Shown: positions 18,586 to 27,703 of the stretch, one piece after another | Numbering within the stretch: the first letter of the stretch is position 1 | How the letters are laid out: each line of letters starts with the position of its first letter | NCBI RefSeq assembly: GCF_000816845.1 | Contig: NZ_CP006877.1 | Location: 315,501 to 379,500 of the forward strand | DNA length: 64,000 nucleotides | DNA from: Rhizobium gallicum bv. gallicum R602sp | Lineage (GTDB): Bacteria > Pseudomonadota > Alphaproteobacteria > Rhizobiales > Rhizobiaceae | Direction of reading: 5' to 3' | Notes under the pieces: generated by a model | Seen by the model: the letters and a program-made list of their open reading frames with translations, nothing else | The model's database searches: none | What the model was told of the DNA's origin: nothing | Program-made: the position numbers and the translations under genes

Positions 18586-19146
18586 ATGACAACCGGACTG
18601 CTGCTGATCGATGTTCAGAATGCTATCTTGAAAGGCCTCGGAAGCACCAGGCGCCAGCCTTTGATCGACAAGACGCTGGACGAAACGGTGGCGCGTCTCG
18701 CAGAGGTTCTCCAAAGGGCCCGCGCGGTGAATGCACCGGTCGTCATCGTCCAGCATGACGGACACGCATCCCACCGTCTTGCGGAAGGCAGCGAAGGCTG
18801 GCAGTTGCGCGACGAGATTGCGCCTCAAGATCGCGAGGTCGTCGTTCACAAGCGCAGCTGCGACTCGTTCTTCGAAACCGATCTCCAAGCGCGCCTCAGG
18901 GAGAACGGCATCACCAGGCTGGTGGTCGGCGGCTGCATGACCCAGTTCTGCGTCGATACCACCGCGCGGCGCGCCGTTTCGCTCGGCTACGATGTGACGC
19001 TGATGTCCGATGGACATATGACGGCCGACATGGGCGAACTCCGCTTCGAACAGATCATTGCCCACCACAACGCCGTGCTCGACGAGTTCGATGCCGGCAG
19101 CCATGAAATCCGGCTTGCACAGGCAGCGGCGATCAATTTCGGATAG
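18586..19146 (+). CDS. Isochorismatase-fold cysteine hydrolase
   Basis: A 186-residue hydrolase of the isochorismatase/nicotinamidase superfamily. The catalytic triad can be placed as Asp9 (LLLIDVQNA), Lys89 (VVVHKRSCDSF) and Cys122 (GGCMTQFCVDTTARRA), with the usual cis-peptide region before the Cys. Members cleave amides, for example nicotinamide or N-carbamoyl compounds; the substrate is unknown. It has AAGGGGAG upstream of ATG 18586. Its end overlaps by 14 bases the end of the convergent EamA transporter gene. Confidence 0.88.
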   Translation: MTTGLLLIDVQNAILKGLGSTRRQPLIDKTLDETVARLAEVLQRARAVNAPVVIVQHDGHASHRLAEGSEGWQLRDEIAPQDREVVVHKRSCDSFFETDLQARLRENGITRLVVGGCMTQFCVDTTARRAVSLGYDVTLMSDGHMTADMGELRFEQIIAHHNAVLDEFDAGSHEIRLAQAAAINFG

Positions 19147-20029
19147 GTCGCAGCCAACGCCCGGGCGTCCAGCCGAGATTCATTCCCGCTGCCGCAACAA
19201 GGATGATTGCCGCACCGAGGATCTGCAATGGCTGCAGTGCGCGACCAAAAGCGAGGCCGTCCACCGCGATCGCAACGATCGGGTAAATGAAGGAAAGTGC
19301 GCCGGTGAGATGTGTCGGCAGCTTCTGGATTGCGCCGTAGAGCAGTACATACATCAGGCCGGTATGGACGACGCCCATCGCCACAAGAATGCACCACGAT
19401 CCGGCCGTTGTAGGCAGGTCCGAAAAGTCGGTCACGGGCGCCAGCATGAGAATGCCGGTCGAAACCTGAATGAGTGCGATCAGGTGCGGCGGCGTGCCCT
19501 TCAGCCACTTTGCGGCAAGTGCCGCCAGCGCATAGAAGAAGGCCGCCCCAAGTGCCAGCGCAATACCCAGCCCGTAGCTGCCTGAAATGCCGCCGGCATC
19601 AGGTTTGGCTTCGATAATCGCCACCATGCCGGCAAAGGCGAGCGCCAGCCAAAAGAGTTTCGCCAAAGTGATCTTCTCGCCGAGGAATGCGGCGCCGAGC
19701 GCCAGAAGCATGAAGGGTTGGGTATTGTAGACGGTGGTCGCGATCGAGATCGATGCGTGCGAATAGGAGGCGAAAAGCAGCAGCCAGTTCGCCACGATGG
19801 CGATCCCGCCGAGCACGGCGATGCCAAAGGTTCTCGGCGAGAGAATGCCGGGCCTCAAGAATCCGAGGGCGCCGCAGATGACAAGAAGGCTCGCAGCCCC
19901 AAACAGGCAACGCCAGAAAACAACTCCGCTCACAGGCTGGCCGGACATGACGACGAACCAGCCGATCGTCCCCGAAATTACCATTGCCGCCGTCATCTCA
20001 ACCGTGCCTTTGCCTATATCGTTCTGCAT
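19133..20029 (-). CDS. EamA-family DMT transporter
   Basis: A 298-residue polytopic protein with about ten hydrophobic helices arranged as two EamA repeats of about 140 residues each, the drug/metabolite transporter fold. Recognisable pieces are WRCLFGAASLLVICG near the N-terminus and TGALSFIYPIVAIAVDGLAF in the second repeat. The substrate is unknown; many relatives export amino acids. It is divergent from an Lrp/AsnC regulator across 90 bp that contain an 8-bp dyad, which suggests that regulator controls it. Confidence 0.9.
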   Translation of the reverse strand: MQNDIGKGTVEMTAAMVISGTIGWFVVMSGQPVSGVVFWRCLFGAASLLVICGALGFLRPGILSPRTFGIAVLGGIAIVANWLLLFASYSHASISIATTVYNTQPFMLLALGAAFLGEKITLAKLFWLALAFAGMVAIIEAKPDAGGISGSYGLGIALALGAAFFYALAALAAKWLKGTPPHLIALIQVSTGILMLAPVTDFSDLPTTAGSWCILVAMGVVHTGLMYVLLYGAIQKLPTHLTGALSFIYPIVAIAVDGLAFGRALQPLQILGAAIILVAAAGMNLGWTPGRWLRPIRN

Positions 20030-20049
20030 CGCGATCTCCTTTTGTGCTT

Positions 20050-20081
20050 TAGAGATTATTGTGTTTGGATGCCAATCTCTA
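20050..20081. promoter_or_regulatory. Candidate Lrp-type operator between EamA and Lrp genes
   Basis: A perfect 8-bp inverted repeat (tagagatt at 20050-20057, aatctcta at 20074-20081) with a 16-bp spacer lies in the 90-bp gap between the divergent EamA transporter and Lrp/AsnC regulator genes. Its place is what one expects for the regulator's binding site; this is an inference. Confidence 0.4.
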
Positions 20082-20118
20082 TAATCTGCAATGCGCGATA
20101 ATCGAATTTCTCCTAATA

Positions 20119-20601
20119 ATGAAAGGTAAACTCGTATTGACGGCTAACGAAGCATCTCGCCTGGACAGCATCGACCAGCGTCTCCTCGATGCGCTGGCGC
20201 AGAACGCGCGCATCTCGCTAAAAGAGCTGGCGCAGGTGGCCAACCTCTCCTCGCCAAGCGCGGCGGAACGGTTGCGAAGGCTGGAGGAGCGCGGCATCGT
20301 CACGGCCTTCACGATCGATATCGATCCGGCTGCGCTCGGCTATCCGCTACAGGCAATCGTCCGCGTCCGGCCGTTGCCGGGACAGTTGCATGTCGTCGAG
20401 CGCATCATCCAGGAGACACCGGAATTCATCGAATGCGACAAGGTAACCGGCGACGATTGCTTTATCGCCCGCCTCGTCGTCCGCTCGATGGGAGAACTCG
20501 ACGGTATTCTGGACAAGGTGGCCGAAAGGGCTGAGACCAACACCTCGATGATCAAGGCTTCCCCCGTCAAACGGCGCCTGCCGCCGCTTTCGAGCCGCTG
20601 A
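20119..20601 (+). CDS. Lrp/AsnC-family transcriptional regulator
   Basis: A 160-residue regulator: an N-terminal winged helix-turn-helix (LDSIDQRLLDALAQNARISL, then LAQVANLSSPSAAERLRRLEE) and a C-terminal RAM (AsnC ligand-binding) domain with VVERIIQETPEFIECDKVTG and CFIARLVVRSMGELD. I start it at ATG 20119; an upstream start would add about 20 unsupported residues. It is divergent from the EamA transporter and probably its regulator, responding to an amino acid. Confidence 0.88.
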   Translation: MKGKLVLTANEASRLDSIDQRLLDALAQNARISLKELAQVANLSSPSAAERLRRLEERGIVTAFTIDIDPAALGYPLQAIVRVRPLPGQLHVVERIIQETPEFIECDKVTGDDCFIARLVVRSMGELDGILDKVAERAETNTSMIKASPVKRRLPPLSSR

Positions 20602-20626
20602 ATGGATGCCTCGCGAACCGTTCTGT

Positions 20627-21526
20627 CTAGAAGTCCGCCATCGGCGAGAGCATCGCCGGCGACGCGGGCGCGAGATCGGTCGTACTGCGGACCATGAAGG
20701 CCGTTCCGCTGTCGAAGGCGAGAGCCTCTCCGCGCCAGTCAAGCTTGTCCGGCGAAAAGAAGACGTCGACCTGTTCGGGCCCCTCGCCGAGCCTGCCGAG
20801 GATGACGGCAAGCGGCGGAATTTCCGTAGCGACGACGTCGAGCAGGCCGAAGCGGCCAGACTTCCCGGCTTTCCACGCGATGACGGCTTTCTCCGCGTCG
20901 AGCCAGCTCAAACGAACCTCGGGATCGAGTTGGGTATTTATGAGAAACATTGCCGCACTGCCCGAAACGGCCAGCACATCCGAAACCGGTGTCCGCGTCT
21001 TCAGCGCCTCCTGCAGCAAAGCGAGATCCGCCTTATTCAATGGATCGAGCTCTCGGGCAGGTTTTCCCGCGGAATATGGTTTCGGTGCTGCCCCGCAATA
21101 GCGGTGCATCGGCAGGCTGCGGAAGCCGTAAGGTTCGTAGAGCAAAGGCTTGTCGGTATAGAGCACGATAGCCTCGAACTGCCGACTCTCGCACCATTCA
21201 AGCGCCTTACACGTCACGTCGCGGTAAAGCCCGCGTCCGCGCCATGGCGGGCGAACGGCGCCGGATTGGAAGGCGGCCGCGTTGATCTGCCGGCCGTTGA
21301 CGACGAGCGGCATGGCAAAGGCGGATAGATTGGCGGCAAGCGTGTTGCCGGCGGCAAACCAGCCGAAAGGCATGCTTGTCGGATCCGGGCCGCCGAGCTG
21401 CTGCAGCGGCCCGATATCGATGCCGAATGTATCGCCGAGGAGAGAGACGAGCGCTGCCCATGCTGCCCGATCGTCGAAATAGTCCTGACGAAAGGTCAGC
21501 CCGGCACTATCGAACGACTTGCTCAA
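20627..21526 (-). CDS. GNAT-family N-acetyltransferase (Eis-like)
   Basis: A 299-residue protein whose N-terminal half has a GNAT acetyltransferase core: [40 protein letters not shown] (the acetyl-CoA pyrophosphate loop RGRGLY) and [20 protein letters not shown]. The long C-terminal half resembles the sterol-carrier-like second domain of Eis-type acetyltransferases. Acceptor unknown. The start is TTG 21526, overlapping the dut stop by four bases (TTGA), so translation is probably coupled to dut. Confidence 0.85.
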   Translation of the reverse strand: MSKSFDSAGLTFRQDYFDDRAAWAALVSLLGDTFGIDIGPLQQLGGPDPTSMPFGWFAAGNTLAANLSAFAMPLVVNGRQINAAAFQSGAVRPPWRGRGLYRDVTCKALEWCESRQFEAIVLYTDKPLLYEPYGFRSLPMHRYCGAAPKPYSAGKPARELDPLNKADLALLQEALKTRTPVSDVLAVSGSAAMFLINTQLDPEVRLSWLDAEKAVIAWKAGKSGRFGLLDVVATEIPPLAVILGRLGEGPEQVDVFFSPDKLDWRGEALAFDSGTAFMVRSTTDLAPASPAMLSPMADF

Positions 21527-21993
21527 ACGCCGGTCGAGCCGAAGCCGCCGGCGCCGCGTGCCGTAGCGCTGCTTTCGGTGATCTCTGCAACGCGCACCTG
21601 AGTGACCGGCGCGATCACCATCTGCGCGATGCGCATGCCGCGCGTGATTTCGAACGCGGCATCGCCGAGATTGACGAGCAGCACCTTCACTTCGCCGCGA
21701 TAGTCGCTGTCGATCGTGCCGGGAGTGTTGAGGCAGGTGATGCCGTGCTTGAAAGCGAGGCCGGAACGGGGCCGGACTTGCGCTTCGTAGCCATCCGGAA
21801 TTTCGAAGATGAAGCCGGTCGGCACCAGCGCGCGCTTGCCGGGCGCGAGCGTCATCGGCTCGTTATCGGCAACGGCCGCCCGAAGGTCCATGCCCGCAGC
21901 ACCGCTCGTCTCATAAGAGGGCAGGTCAAGACCTTCGCCATTGGGCAAACGGACAAGGTTGAGCTGCGGACGCATGTCGTTGTGAATGGTCAT
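21523..21993 (-). CDS. dut: dUTP diphosphatase
   Basis: A 156-residue trimeric dUTPase that hydrolyses dUTP to dUMP and pyrophosphate, keeping uracil out of DNA and feeding dTMP synthesis. The five family motifs can be read: [56 protein letters not shown] and the C-terminal [16 protein letters not shown] P-loop-type tail (residues 144-155). Length is usual. It overlaps the downstream acetyltransferase gene by four bases. Confidence 0.96.
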   Translation of the reverse strand: MTIHNDMRPQLNLVRLPNGEGLDLPSYETSGAAGMDLRAAVADNEPMTLAPGKRALVPTGFIFEIPDGYEAQVRPRSGLAFKHGITCLNTPGTIDSDYRGEVKVLLVNLGDAAFEITRGMRIAQMVIAPVTQVRVAEITESSATARGAGGFGSTGV

Positions 21994-22083
21994 GCGACAT
22001 TACTTTGCGCCGGGAGGCCCAAGGTCAATTGCATTGGCGGGCTTTAATCGCTAGATACGCCGCAATTCCACAGGATTCACATC

Positions 22084-23667
22084 ATGGCCGAAAGTCTCGC
22101 CGAGGCGGTTTCTCGCCGCCGCACATTCGCTATTATCGCGCACCCGGATGCGGGCAAAACCACGCTCACCGAAAAGCTGCTTCTTTTCGGCGGCGCAATT
22201 CAGCTCGCCGGTGAAGTCAAGGCGAAGAAGGATCGCATCCAGACCCGGTCGGACTGGATGAAGATCGAGCGCGAGCGCGGCATCTCTGTGGTGACCTCCG
22301 TCATGACCTTCGAATATGACGACAACGTCTTCAACATTCTCGACACGCCCGGCCACGAAGACTTCGCGGACGATACCTATCGCACGCTGACAGCTGTCGA
22401 CGCCGCCGTCATGGTGATCGACGCCGCCAAAGGCATCGAGCCGCGTACGCTGAAGCTCTTCGAAGTCTGCCGCATGCGCGATATCCCGATCATCACCTTC
22501 ATCAACAAGATGGACCGCGAAAGCCGCGATCCGTTCGAGATCCTGGATGAGGTGGAGGAGAAACTGGCGCTCGACACCGCGCCGATTACCTGGCCAATCG
22601 GCCGCTCCAAAACTTTCTGTGGCTCATATCACCTGGCCACGAACACTGTGCGCGGTTCAGATACGGAAGTGGAAGCAACGCCGGTCAACGGACCTCAGAG
22701 CGTCGCTGATCGGTTGCCGGAAAACGAGCGGGTTGCCTTCATCGACGAGACGGAACTGGCGATGGAGGCTTGCCGTCCCTTCGACCGCAAGGCTTTCCTC
22801 GAGGGTCACATGACGCCGGTCTTCTTTGGCTCGGCGCTCCGCAATTACGGTGTCCGCGATCTCATCAACGCACTCGGTGAATTCGCCCCGCCGCCGCGCG
22901 ACCAGGTAGCCGATACCCGCAAGGTGCATGCAAGCGAAGACAAGATGACGGCCTTCGTTTTCAAGATCCAGGCCAATATGGACCCCAACCACCGCGACCG
23001 CATTGCCTTCGCCCGCATCTGCTCCGGCAAGCTGGAACGCGGCATGAAGGCACGTCTTGCGCGCACGGGCAAGCAACTGGGTCTCACAGCGCCGCAGTTC
23101 TTCTTTGCCTCGCAAAGACAGCTCGCCGATACCGCCTATGCGGGCGACGTCGTCGGTATTCCGAACCACGGCACGCTGCGCATCGGCGATACGCTGACGG
23201 AAGGCGAAGCGCTGGTGTTCCAGGGCGTGCCTAACTTCTCGCCGGAAATTCTCCGTCGTGTCCGTCTTGAAGACGCGATGAAGGCGAAGAAGCTGAAGGA
23301 GGCCCTGCAGCAGATGGCCGAAGAAGGGGTCGTCCAGCTCTTTTCGCCGGAAGACGGTTCGCCGGCGATCGTCGGCGTTGTCGGTGCCCTGCAGCTCGAT
23401 GTGTTGAAGGAGCGCCTGCAGGCGGAGTACGGCCTGCCGGTCTCTTTCGAAATGTCGCGCTTCTCCGTCTGCCGCTGGGTATCGGCCGAGCAGCCGGCGG
23501 AACTCGAAAAGTTCTTGACGGTCAAACGCGGGGATATCGCCCGCGATCTCGACGGCGACCCGGTGTTCCTGGCGCAGGACAGCTTCTCGCTGCGCTACGA
23601 GGCGGAGCGCTATCCGGCAATCAAGATGGTCGCAATCAAGGAGTATCACGTCGCCAAAGCGGCGTGA
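22084..23667 (+). CDS. prfC: Peptide chain release factor 3
   Basis: A 527-residue translational GTPase that removes RF1/RF2 from the ribosome after termination. GTPase motifs: G1 IAHPDAGKTTLTEKLL (about residues 18-33), the effector region ERERGISVVTSVMTFEY, G3 ILDTPGHEDFADDTYRTL, and G4 FINKMDRESRDPFE. The RF3-specific C-terminal domains follow (QLFSPEDGSPAIVGVVGALQ, VEQPAELEKF-like ending). Length matches RF3 (about 525-530) and not EF-G. Confidence 0.97.
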   Translation: MAESLAEAVSRRRTFAIIAHPDAGKTTLTEKLLLFGGAIQLAGEVKAKKDRIQTRSDWMKIERERGISVVTSVMTFEYDDNVFNILDTPGHEDFADDTYRTLTAVDAAVMVIDAAKGIEPRTLKLFEVCRMRDIPIITFINKMDRESRDPFEILDEVEEKLALDTAPITWPIGRSKTFCGSYHLATNTVRGSDTEVEATPVNGPQSVADRLPENERVAFIDETELAMEACRPFDRKAFLEGHMTPVFFGSALRNYGVRDLINALGEFAPPPRDQVADTRKVHASEDKMTAFVFKIQANMDPNHRDRIAFARICSGKLERGMKARLARTGKQLGLTAPQFFFASQRQLADTAYAGDVVGIPNHGTLRIGDTLTEGEALVFQGVPNFSPEILRRVRLEDAMKAKKLKEALQQMAEEGVVQLFSPEDGSPAIVGVVGALQLDVLKERLQAEYGLPVSFEMSRFSVCRWVSAEQPAELEKFLTVKRGDIARDLDGDPVFLAQDSFSLRYEAERYPAIKMVAIKEYHVAKAA

Positions 23668-23674
23668 TTTCCAA

Positions 23675-24061
23675 TTACGCGGCGGCGATAATCTCGATTT
23701 CGACCAGCCAGTCCTCCCGCAGCGTTTCGACGACGATGGCTGTTGTCGGCACCCGACGCGCTCCGAGCGCCGCCACCCGCGCATTCTGGTTTGCCTCGGC
23801 AAAGGATGCATCGCGCAGATAGCTGGTCAGCCGCACGATGTTGTCTGCGGTCATTTGTGCCTCTGCCAAAATTCGCCTGAGGTTCGACCAGATCAGTTGG
23901 AGTTGGGAGTCTAGATCGACGCCGGCTGCACCAGCCTCATCAAGGCCCATCGTTCCGCTAACGAAGACAAGACGGTCAGGCTGGCGCACCTCCATGGCAT
24001 GCACGTAGTCTGACGTGGCGGCGTAGATGCCGTCGTGGGGATTGCGCACGATCATTTCCAT
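23675..24061 (-). CDS. RidA-family protein
   Basis: A 128-residue trimeric RidA/YjgF-type protein. Relatives deaminate reactive enamine or imine intermediates, or act in specific catabolic routes. It shows the family features FVSGTMGLDEAGA, LQLIWSNLRRILAEAQMTAD and RRVPTTAIVVETL, but the conserved Arg of the RidA active site appears as part of RRVPTTA, and overall it is a divergent member. It converges on prfC (7-bp gap) and is divergent from an Lrp-type regulator, which may control it. Confidence 0.85.
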   Translation of the reverse strand: MEMIVRNPHDGIYAATSDYVHAMEVRQPDRLVFVSGTMGLDEAGAAGVDLDSQLQLIWSNLRRILAEAQMTADNIVRLTSYLRDASFAEANQNARVAALGARRVPTTAIVVETLREDWLVEIEIIAAA

Positions 24062-24144
24062 TTTCTGCTCCTGTGTAATTACATATGGCTTTGCAGCAAT
24101 TTTGCCGAATAAAGTTCGGCCGGAAAATGCAGGAGTAGGAAGGG

Positions 24145-24672
24145 ATGGAAAATACAGACGGCATTCGGCAAAAGCGGCGGGAAGGCGCCTGCCTCGATCC
24201 GTTCGACCGAAAGATATTAGCAGCTCTCGCCGCCGATGCGGGTCAGAGCTACGCCGTGCTGGGAGAAAAGGTAGGGCTTTCTCCGCCGGCGGTGCACGAA
24301 CGGGTCAAGCGGCTGAAGCGGTCCGGTGTCATTCGGGATGTGGTCGCCCGGCTTGATGGCACAGCAGTCGGCAAGCCGCTGTTGGCCTTCGTGCATGTGG
24401 AGGCGGCGGGTTGGGGAAAGAGCGAACGGCTGCTGCAGATCAGCCGGTTTCCGGAGGTGGAGGAGATGCACTCGGTCGCCGGGGATACCAGCATGATCCT
24501 CAAGGTGCGGTTGGAAAATCCGCAAGCGCTCGAATTTCTCCTCGGCCAGATTCATTCCGTCCCGGGCGTCAGCGGCACGCGCAGCTACGTAGCGCTTTCC
24601 ACGTATCTCGAGCGGCCGGTACAGGCGCAAGTCACGGCCGGGTGGCCCTCTGTGCCGTTGCCGCCGGAATAG
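24145..24672 (+). CDS. Lrp/AsnC-family transcriptional regulator
   Basis: A 175-residue regulator with an N-terminal helix-turn-helix (LDPFDRKILAALAADAGQSY, LGEKVGLSPPAVHERVKRLK) and a C-terminal RAM domain (VEEMHSVAGDTSMILKVRLE, VPGVSGTRSYVALSTYLERP). It begins at ATG 24145 after GGAAGG. It lies between a divergent RidA-family gene and a convergent threonine-dehydratase-like gene whose stop abuts its own, so both could be targets. Confidence 0.9.
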   Translation: MENTDGIRQKRREGACLDPFDRKILAALAADAGQSYAVLGEKVGLSPPAVHERVKRLKRSGVIRDVVARLDGTAVGKPLLAFVHVEAAGWGKSERLLQISRFPEVEEMHSVAGDTSMILKVRLENPQALEFLLGQIHSVPGVSGTRSYVALSTYLERPVQAQVTAGWPSVPLPPE

Positions 24673-25611
24673 TCAGTCGAATTTCACGGCCCCCGTGTTG
24701 GCGCCGCAGACCAAGACACAGACGCGTTCATTGCGTACCGGAACATATTTGCCGGAAAGCACCGCTGCGAATGCCGCCGCACCTCCGGGCTCGGCAACGA
24801 CCCTCGCCCCTTCCCATAGGGCTTTCTGAGCAGCAAGGATTTCGTCGTCCGTTACCAGCACCGGCGGCTGCACGAATTGCTGCGCGAGAGGAAACATCAG
24901 TTCACCAACCCGTTTCGGGGCGAGCGAATCTGCCGCAATGCCACCTGCCGGAGCATCCACTGGTTTACCCGCCCTGAAGGCCTCGTAGAGGGTGGGCGCT
25001 CCATCGGATTCCACGGCGACGATCTTCACCCGGCCGCGAAACCAGGCGGCGATGCCGCCGACCAATCCGCCGCCGCCGACTGCGACCAGCAATGTGGTGA
25101 TGTCCGGTATGTCCTCCTCGATTTCCTTGCCGAGCGTTCCTTGACCGAGCAGCGTCTCCGCCTGGTCATAGGCATGTATGGCAAGCGCGCCGCTTGCCTG
25201 CTCATGGGTCTCGCTCGCCGCGAGCGCATCGGCGTAACGCTCGCCGCCGATGACCAGATTGGCGCCGTAGGCGCGGATTTTCTCCGCCTTGGCAGGCGAG
25301 GTAACGCTCGGCACGAAGATGGTGGCCGGCACGCCAAGCCGCGATGCGGCATAGGCAACGGCTGCGCCGTGGTTGCCGCCGGAGGCTGCCACGATGCCGG
25401 CTGTGGGCACCTGCCGCGTAAGGAGGTGGGAAAAGGCGCCGCGTGCCTTGAAGGAGCCGGAATGTTGCAGGTATTCGAGCTTGAGATCGACCTTGAGCGG
25501 CGCTCCGCCGAAATCCTCGATGTCGACGCACATCACGGGTGTGCGACGGATATGGGGGCGGATCAGCCCTTCGATTTCGGCAATGCGTTCGGCAGAAAGG
25601 GCGATCGGCAT
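24673..25611 (-). CDS. Threonine/serine dehydratase-like PLP enzyme
   Basis: A 312-residue fold-type II PLP enzyme. The PLP Lys is in QHSGSFKARGAFSHLL (about residue 52), the substrate loop is VAASGGNHGAAVAYAAS, and the PLP phosphate-binding loop is VAVGGGGLVGGIAAWF. It lacks the C-terminal ACT-like domains of IlvA, so a catabolic threonine/serine dehydratase or a hydroxy-amino-acid dehydratase is likely. It converges on an Lrp regulator and is divergent from an ArsR-type regulator. Confidence 0.88.
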   Translation of the reverse strand: MPIALSAERIAEIEGLIRPHIRRTPVMCVDIEDFGGAPLKVDLKLEYLQHSGSFKARGAFSHLLTRQVPTAGIVAASGGNHGAAVAYAASRLGVPATIFVPSVTSPAKAEKIRAYGANLVIGGERYADALAASETHEQASGALAIHAYDQAETLLGQGTLGKEIEEDIPDITTLLVAVGGGGLVGGIAAWFRGRVKIVAVESDGAPTLYEAFRAGKPVDAPAGGIAADSLAPKRVGELMFPLAQQFVQPPVLVTDDEILAAQKALWEGARVVAEPGGAAAFAAVLSGKYVPVRNERVCVLVCGANTGAVKFD

Positions 25612-25635
25612 GCAGGCTCTCCACGGATTGACAAT

Positions 25636-25663
25636 ATTTCGTTACTTGGCAAAATGACGAAAT
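25636..25663. promoter_or_regulatory. Candidate ArsR-type operator at the ArsR start
   Basis: Inverted repeat atttcgt (25636-25642) and acgaaat (25657-25663), perfect 7-bp arms with a 14-bp spacer. It overlaps the ATG of the ArsR-type gene and lies 25 bp upstream of the divergent dehydratase gene, a good position for autorepression and control of the neighbour. Confidence 0.4.
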
Positions 25664-25964
25664 GCAAGATGTTGATATTCTGAAAGCCCTCGCCAATGAA
25701 CGACGCTTCGTCATTCTCGAATGGTTGAAAGAGCCGCGGGAGCATTTCTTGCCTCAGGTGGATGGCGACCTGGAAGACGACGGTGTCTGCGCCGTGCTCA
25801 TCGCCGAAAAGCTGGGCATAACTCCGGCAACGCTTAGCGAACATATGCGTATATTGGTGCAGGCGGAGCTGGTACACGCAAAACGTATAAAGCAATGGAT
25901 CTTCTACCGGCGCAATGAAGACCGCATCGCGGCGCTGAAGCAGGGGCTTTTCGCACGCATATGA
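25662..25964 (+). CDS. ArsR-type winged-helix regulator
   Basis: A 100-residue DNA-binding protein with an ArsR-like winged helix: DILKALANERRFVILEWL at the start, the recognition helix region GVCAVLIAEKLGITPATLSE and the wing HMRILVQAELVHAKRIKQWI. No clear metal-binding CxC motif is seen, so it may sense something other than arsenic-type metals. It is divergent from a dehydratase gene and its start codon lies in an inverted repeat. Confidence 0.88.
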   Translation: MQDVDILKALANERRFVILEWLKEPREHFLPQVDGDLEDDGVCAVLIAEKLGITPATLSEHMRILVQAELVHAKRIKQWIFYRRNEDRIAALKQGLFARI

Positions 25965-25973
25965 TCGGTGGGG

Positions 25974-26870
25974 TCACTCCTGACCCAGCCGCTCGCTTAT
26001 GAACTCCACCACGGCGCGCACTGATGGCAGTTGACCGCGTCGATGCGGGAGGAGAGCCGTTGTCGTGATATTGCCCGCCGTCCATTCTGGCAGGATACGG
26101 ATCAATCGCCCTTGCCCTATGGCCTCTCGGCAGACGGAAGTCGGAAGAATGGTGATTCCCATTCCCGCCGCCGCGGCTCTTAGCAGGACGAAAGGTTCGT
26201 CGGCCGCCATCACCGGCGGTGGCTTGACCAGCGTTTCGTCTCCTGTGGCGGAAAAAAGCCGCCAGGCCGTCTCGGTGAGGCTGGGCATGACGGCAGCATG
26301 CGCCACGAGATCCTCCGGCCCTTGTGGAGCTCCGTGCCTGTCGACATAGGATGGCGCGGCGACCAGCAGAAATTCATGCTCTGCCAATTTACGCTGCACG
26401 AGGCTTGAATCGGCAAGCGGCAGCTGATGGCTGCGTACTGCGATATCGAAGCCCTCTTGTACGATATCGACGAAGCGATCGGTGACATGCAGAAAGACTT
26501 TAAGCTTCGGATATCGGAGCGCCAGGTCCGGCAGATGCTCGGCCAGCATGAACTGCGAGGTCGGCACCGAGGCCGTGATGCGCACGGTGCCGCTCGGCTC
26601 GGCGAGACGCGACCGGACAATGCTCTCCGCCATCTCCGCTTCGATGACGGACGCCTGCGCGTGCTCGAAGAAGTCGCGTCCCAAATCCGTAAGGGAAAAG
26701 CTGCGCGAGGTGCGCTGGATCAGTCGCGCGCCCAGCTTCGCCTCCAGTTCCGCAACCCGCTTGCTCACCGTCGATTTGGGAACGCCGAGGCGCCGTCCAG
26801 CAGCGGTGAAGCTGCCGCCTTCGACTGCGTGAACGAAAAGGTTGAGGTCGTTGAGGTTAAAGGAGCGCAA
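25974..26870 (-). CDS. LysR-family transcriptional regulator
   Basis: A 298-residue LysR-type regulator. The N-terminal helix-turn-helix reads DLNLFVHAVEGGSFTAAGRR and LGVPKSTVSKRVAELEAKLG, followed by the substrate-binding domain (about residues 90-295) with GTVRITASVPTSQFMLAEHL. The start is TTG 26870, supported by GGAAG seven bases upstream. It is divergent from the GST gene at 26984, its likely target. Confidence 0.9.
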   Translation of the reverse strand: MRSFNLNDLNLFVHAVEGGSFTAAGRRLGVPKSTVSKRVAELEAKLGARLIQRTSRSFSLTDLGRDFFEHAQASVIEAEMAESIVRSRLAEPSGTVRITASVPTSQFMLAEHLPDLALRYPKLKVFLHVTDRFVDIVQEGFDIAVRSHQLPLADSSLVQRKLAEHEFLLVAAPSYVDRHGAPQGPEDLVAHAAVMPSLTETAWRLFSATGDETLVKPPPVMAADEPFVLLRAAAAGMGITILPTSVCREAIGQGRLIRILPEWTAGNITTTALLPHRRGQLPSVRAVVEFISERLGQE

Positions 26871-26983
26871 TTCAATCTTCCAGATTTATAGACTTTGATG
26901 TGCATTTTGAGCAGCTGTTCGGCAATCGTCCACAAAACGATATTCTTGTCGTGAAATCAGTTCAATCCCGAAAGGAACGACGA

Positions 26984-27691
26984 ATGTCTCCGATTTTGTT
27001 TTACGGCGTGCCGGAAGGCTGCTCTCTTGCCTCCATTGTCGCACTCGAATGGTCAGGCGAGCCCTATCATCTGTGCCGCATCGAGATGCCGGAGGTCGTC
27101 TCGAGCGAAGACTATGGGCGGATCAACGCGATCGGCGAAACACCTTCGCTCATGCTTGGCGATGGCCGTGTCATCAGCGAGAGCATGGCAATCCTCAACC
27201 ACATCGCTTCCGGCCACATCCGCAAGGGTCTCGGCTTTCAACAGGGCAGCGCCGAGTTTGATAGGTTGAACCAGATGCTCGCCTATCTCAATACCAGCTT
27301 TTTCAACGCCTTCAGCCCGCTCTGGTACACGATCGAGCATGAGCTGGAGCCGGATGCCAGGAAGGCGCTGACCGCTTATGGCGTTGCCAAGGTCGAGAAG
27401 GTCCATAGGGAACTCGAGCAACTTCTTGCCGGCCGCAAGTGGCTGCTTGGCAAAGCACCCAGCCTTGCTGATGCCTATTTCGCCGGCATCGCACGTTGGA
27501 ACGATTTCCACAATGTCGTGGATCGCAAGCAATTCCCGGCACTGAACAGCCTCTATGAGAGGCTGCAGGAAAATCAAGCCGTGCGCTTTGCCCTGGCGAT
27601 CGAACACGAAGAACCGGCTGAAAGCACAGGTGGCTTTCGTGGCCATGTCACGCTGGAAGACGCGATAGGCTATCTGAAGCACGCAGCCTGA
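26984..27691 (+). CDS. Glutathione S-transferase family protein
   Basis: A 235-residue GST-fold protein. The N-terminal thioredoxin-like domain has SPILFYGVPEGCSLASIVAL, a Ser/Cys-containing active-site region, and the GSH-binding ETPSLMLGDGRVISESMAIL with the conserved ES pair; the C-terminal helical domain has WLLGKAPSLADAYFAGIARW. Resembles beta-class bacterial GSTs, but its substrate is unknown. ATG 26984 follows AAAGGAACG. It is divergent from a LysR regulator. Confidence 0.9.
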   Translation: MSPILFYGVPEGCSLASIVALEWSGEPYHLCRIEMPEVVSSEDYGRINAIGETPSLMLGDGRVISESMAILNHIASGHIRKGLGFQQGSAEFDRLNQMLAYLNTSFFNAFSPLWYTIEHELEPDARKALTAYGVAKVEKVHRELEQLLAGRKWLLGKAPSLADAYFAGIARWNDFHNVVDRKQFPALNSLYERLQENQAVRFALAIEHEEPAESTGGFRGHVTLEDAIGYLKHAA

Positions 27692-27703
27692 TTTCCTGCA
27701 AAA

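Noticed and set aside
22657..23811. 384-codon minus-strand frame across prfC
   Set aside because: Antisense shadow of prfC; no family similarity and low-complexity composition.
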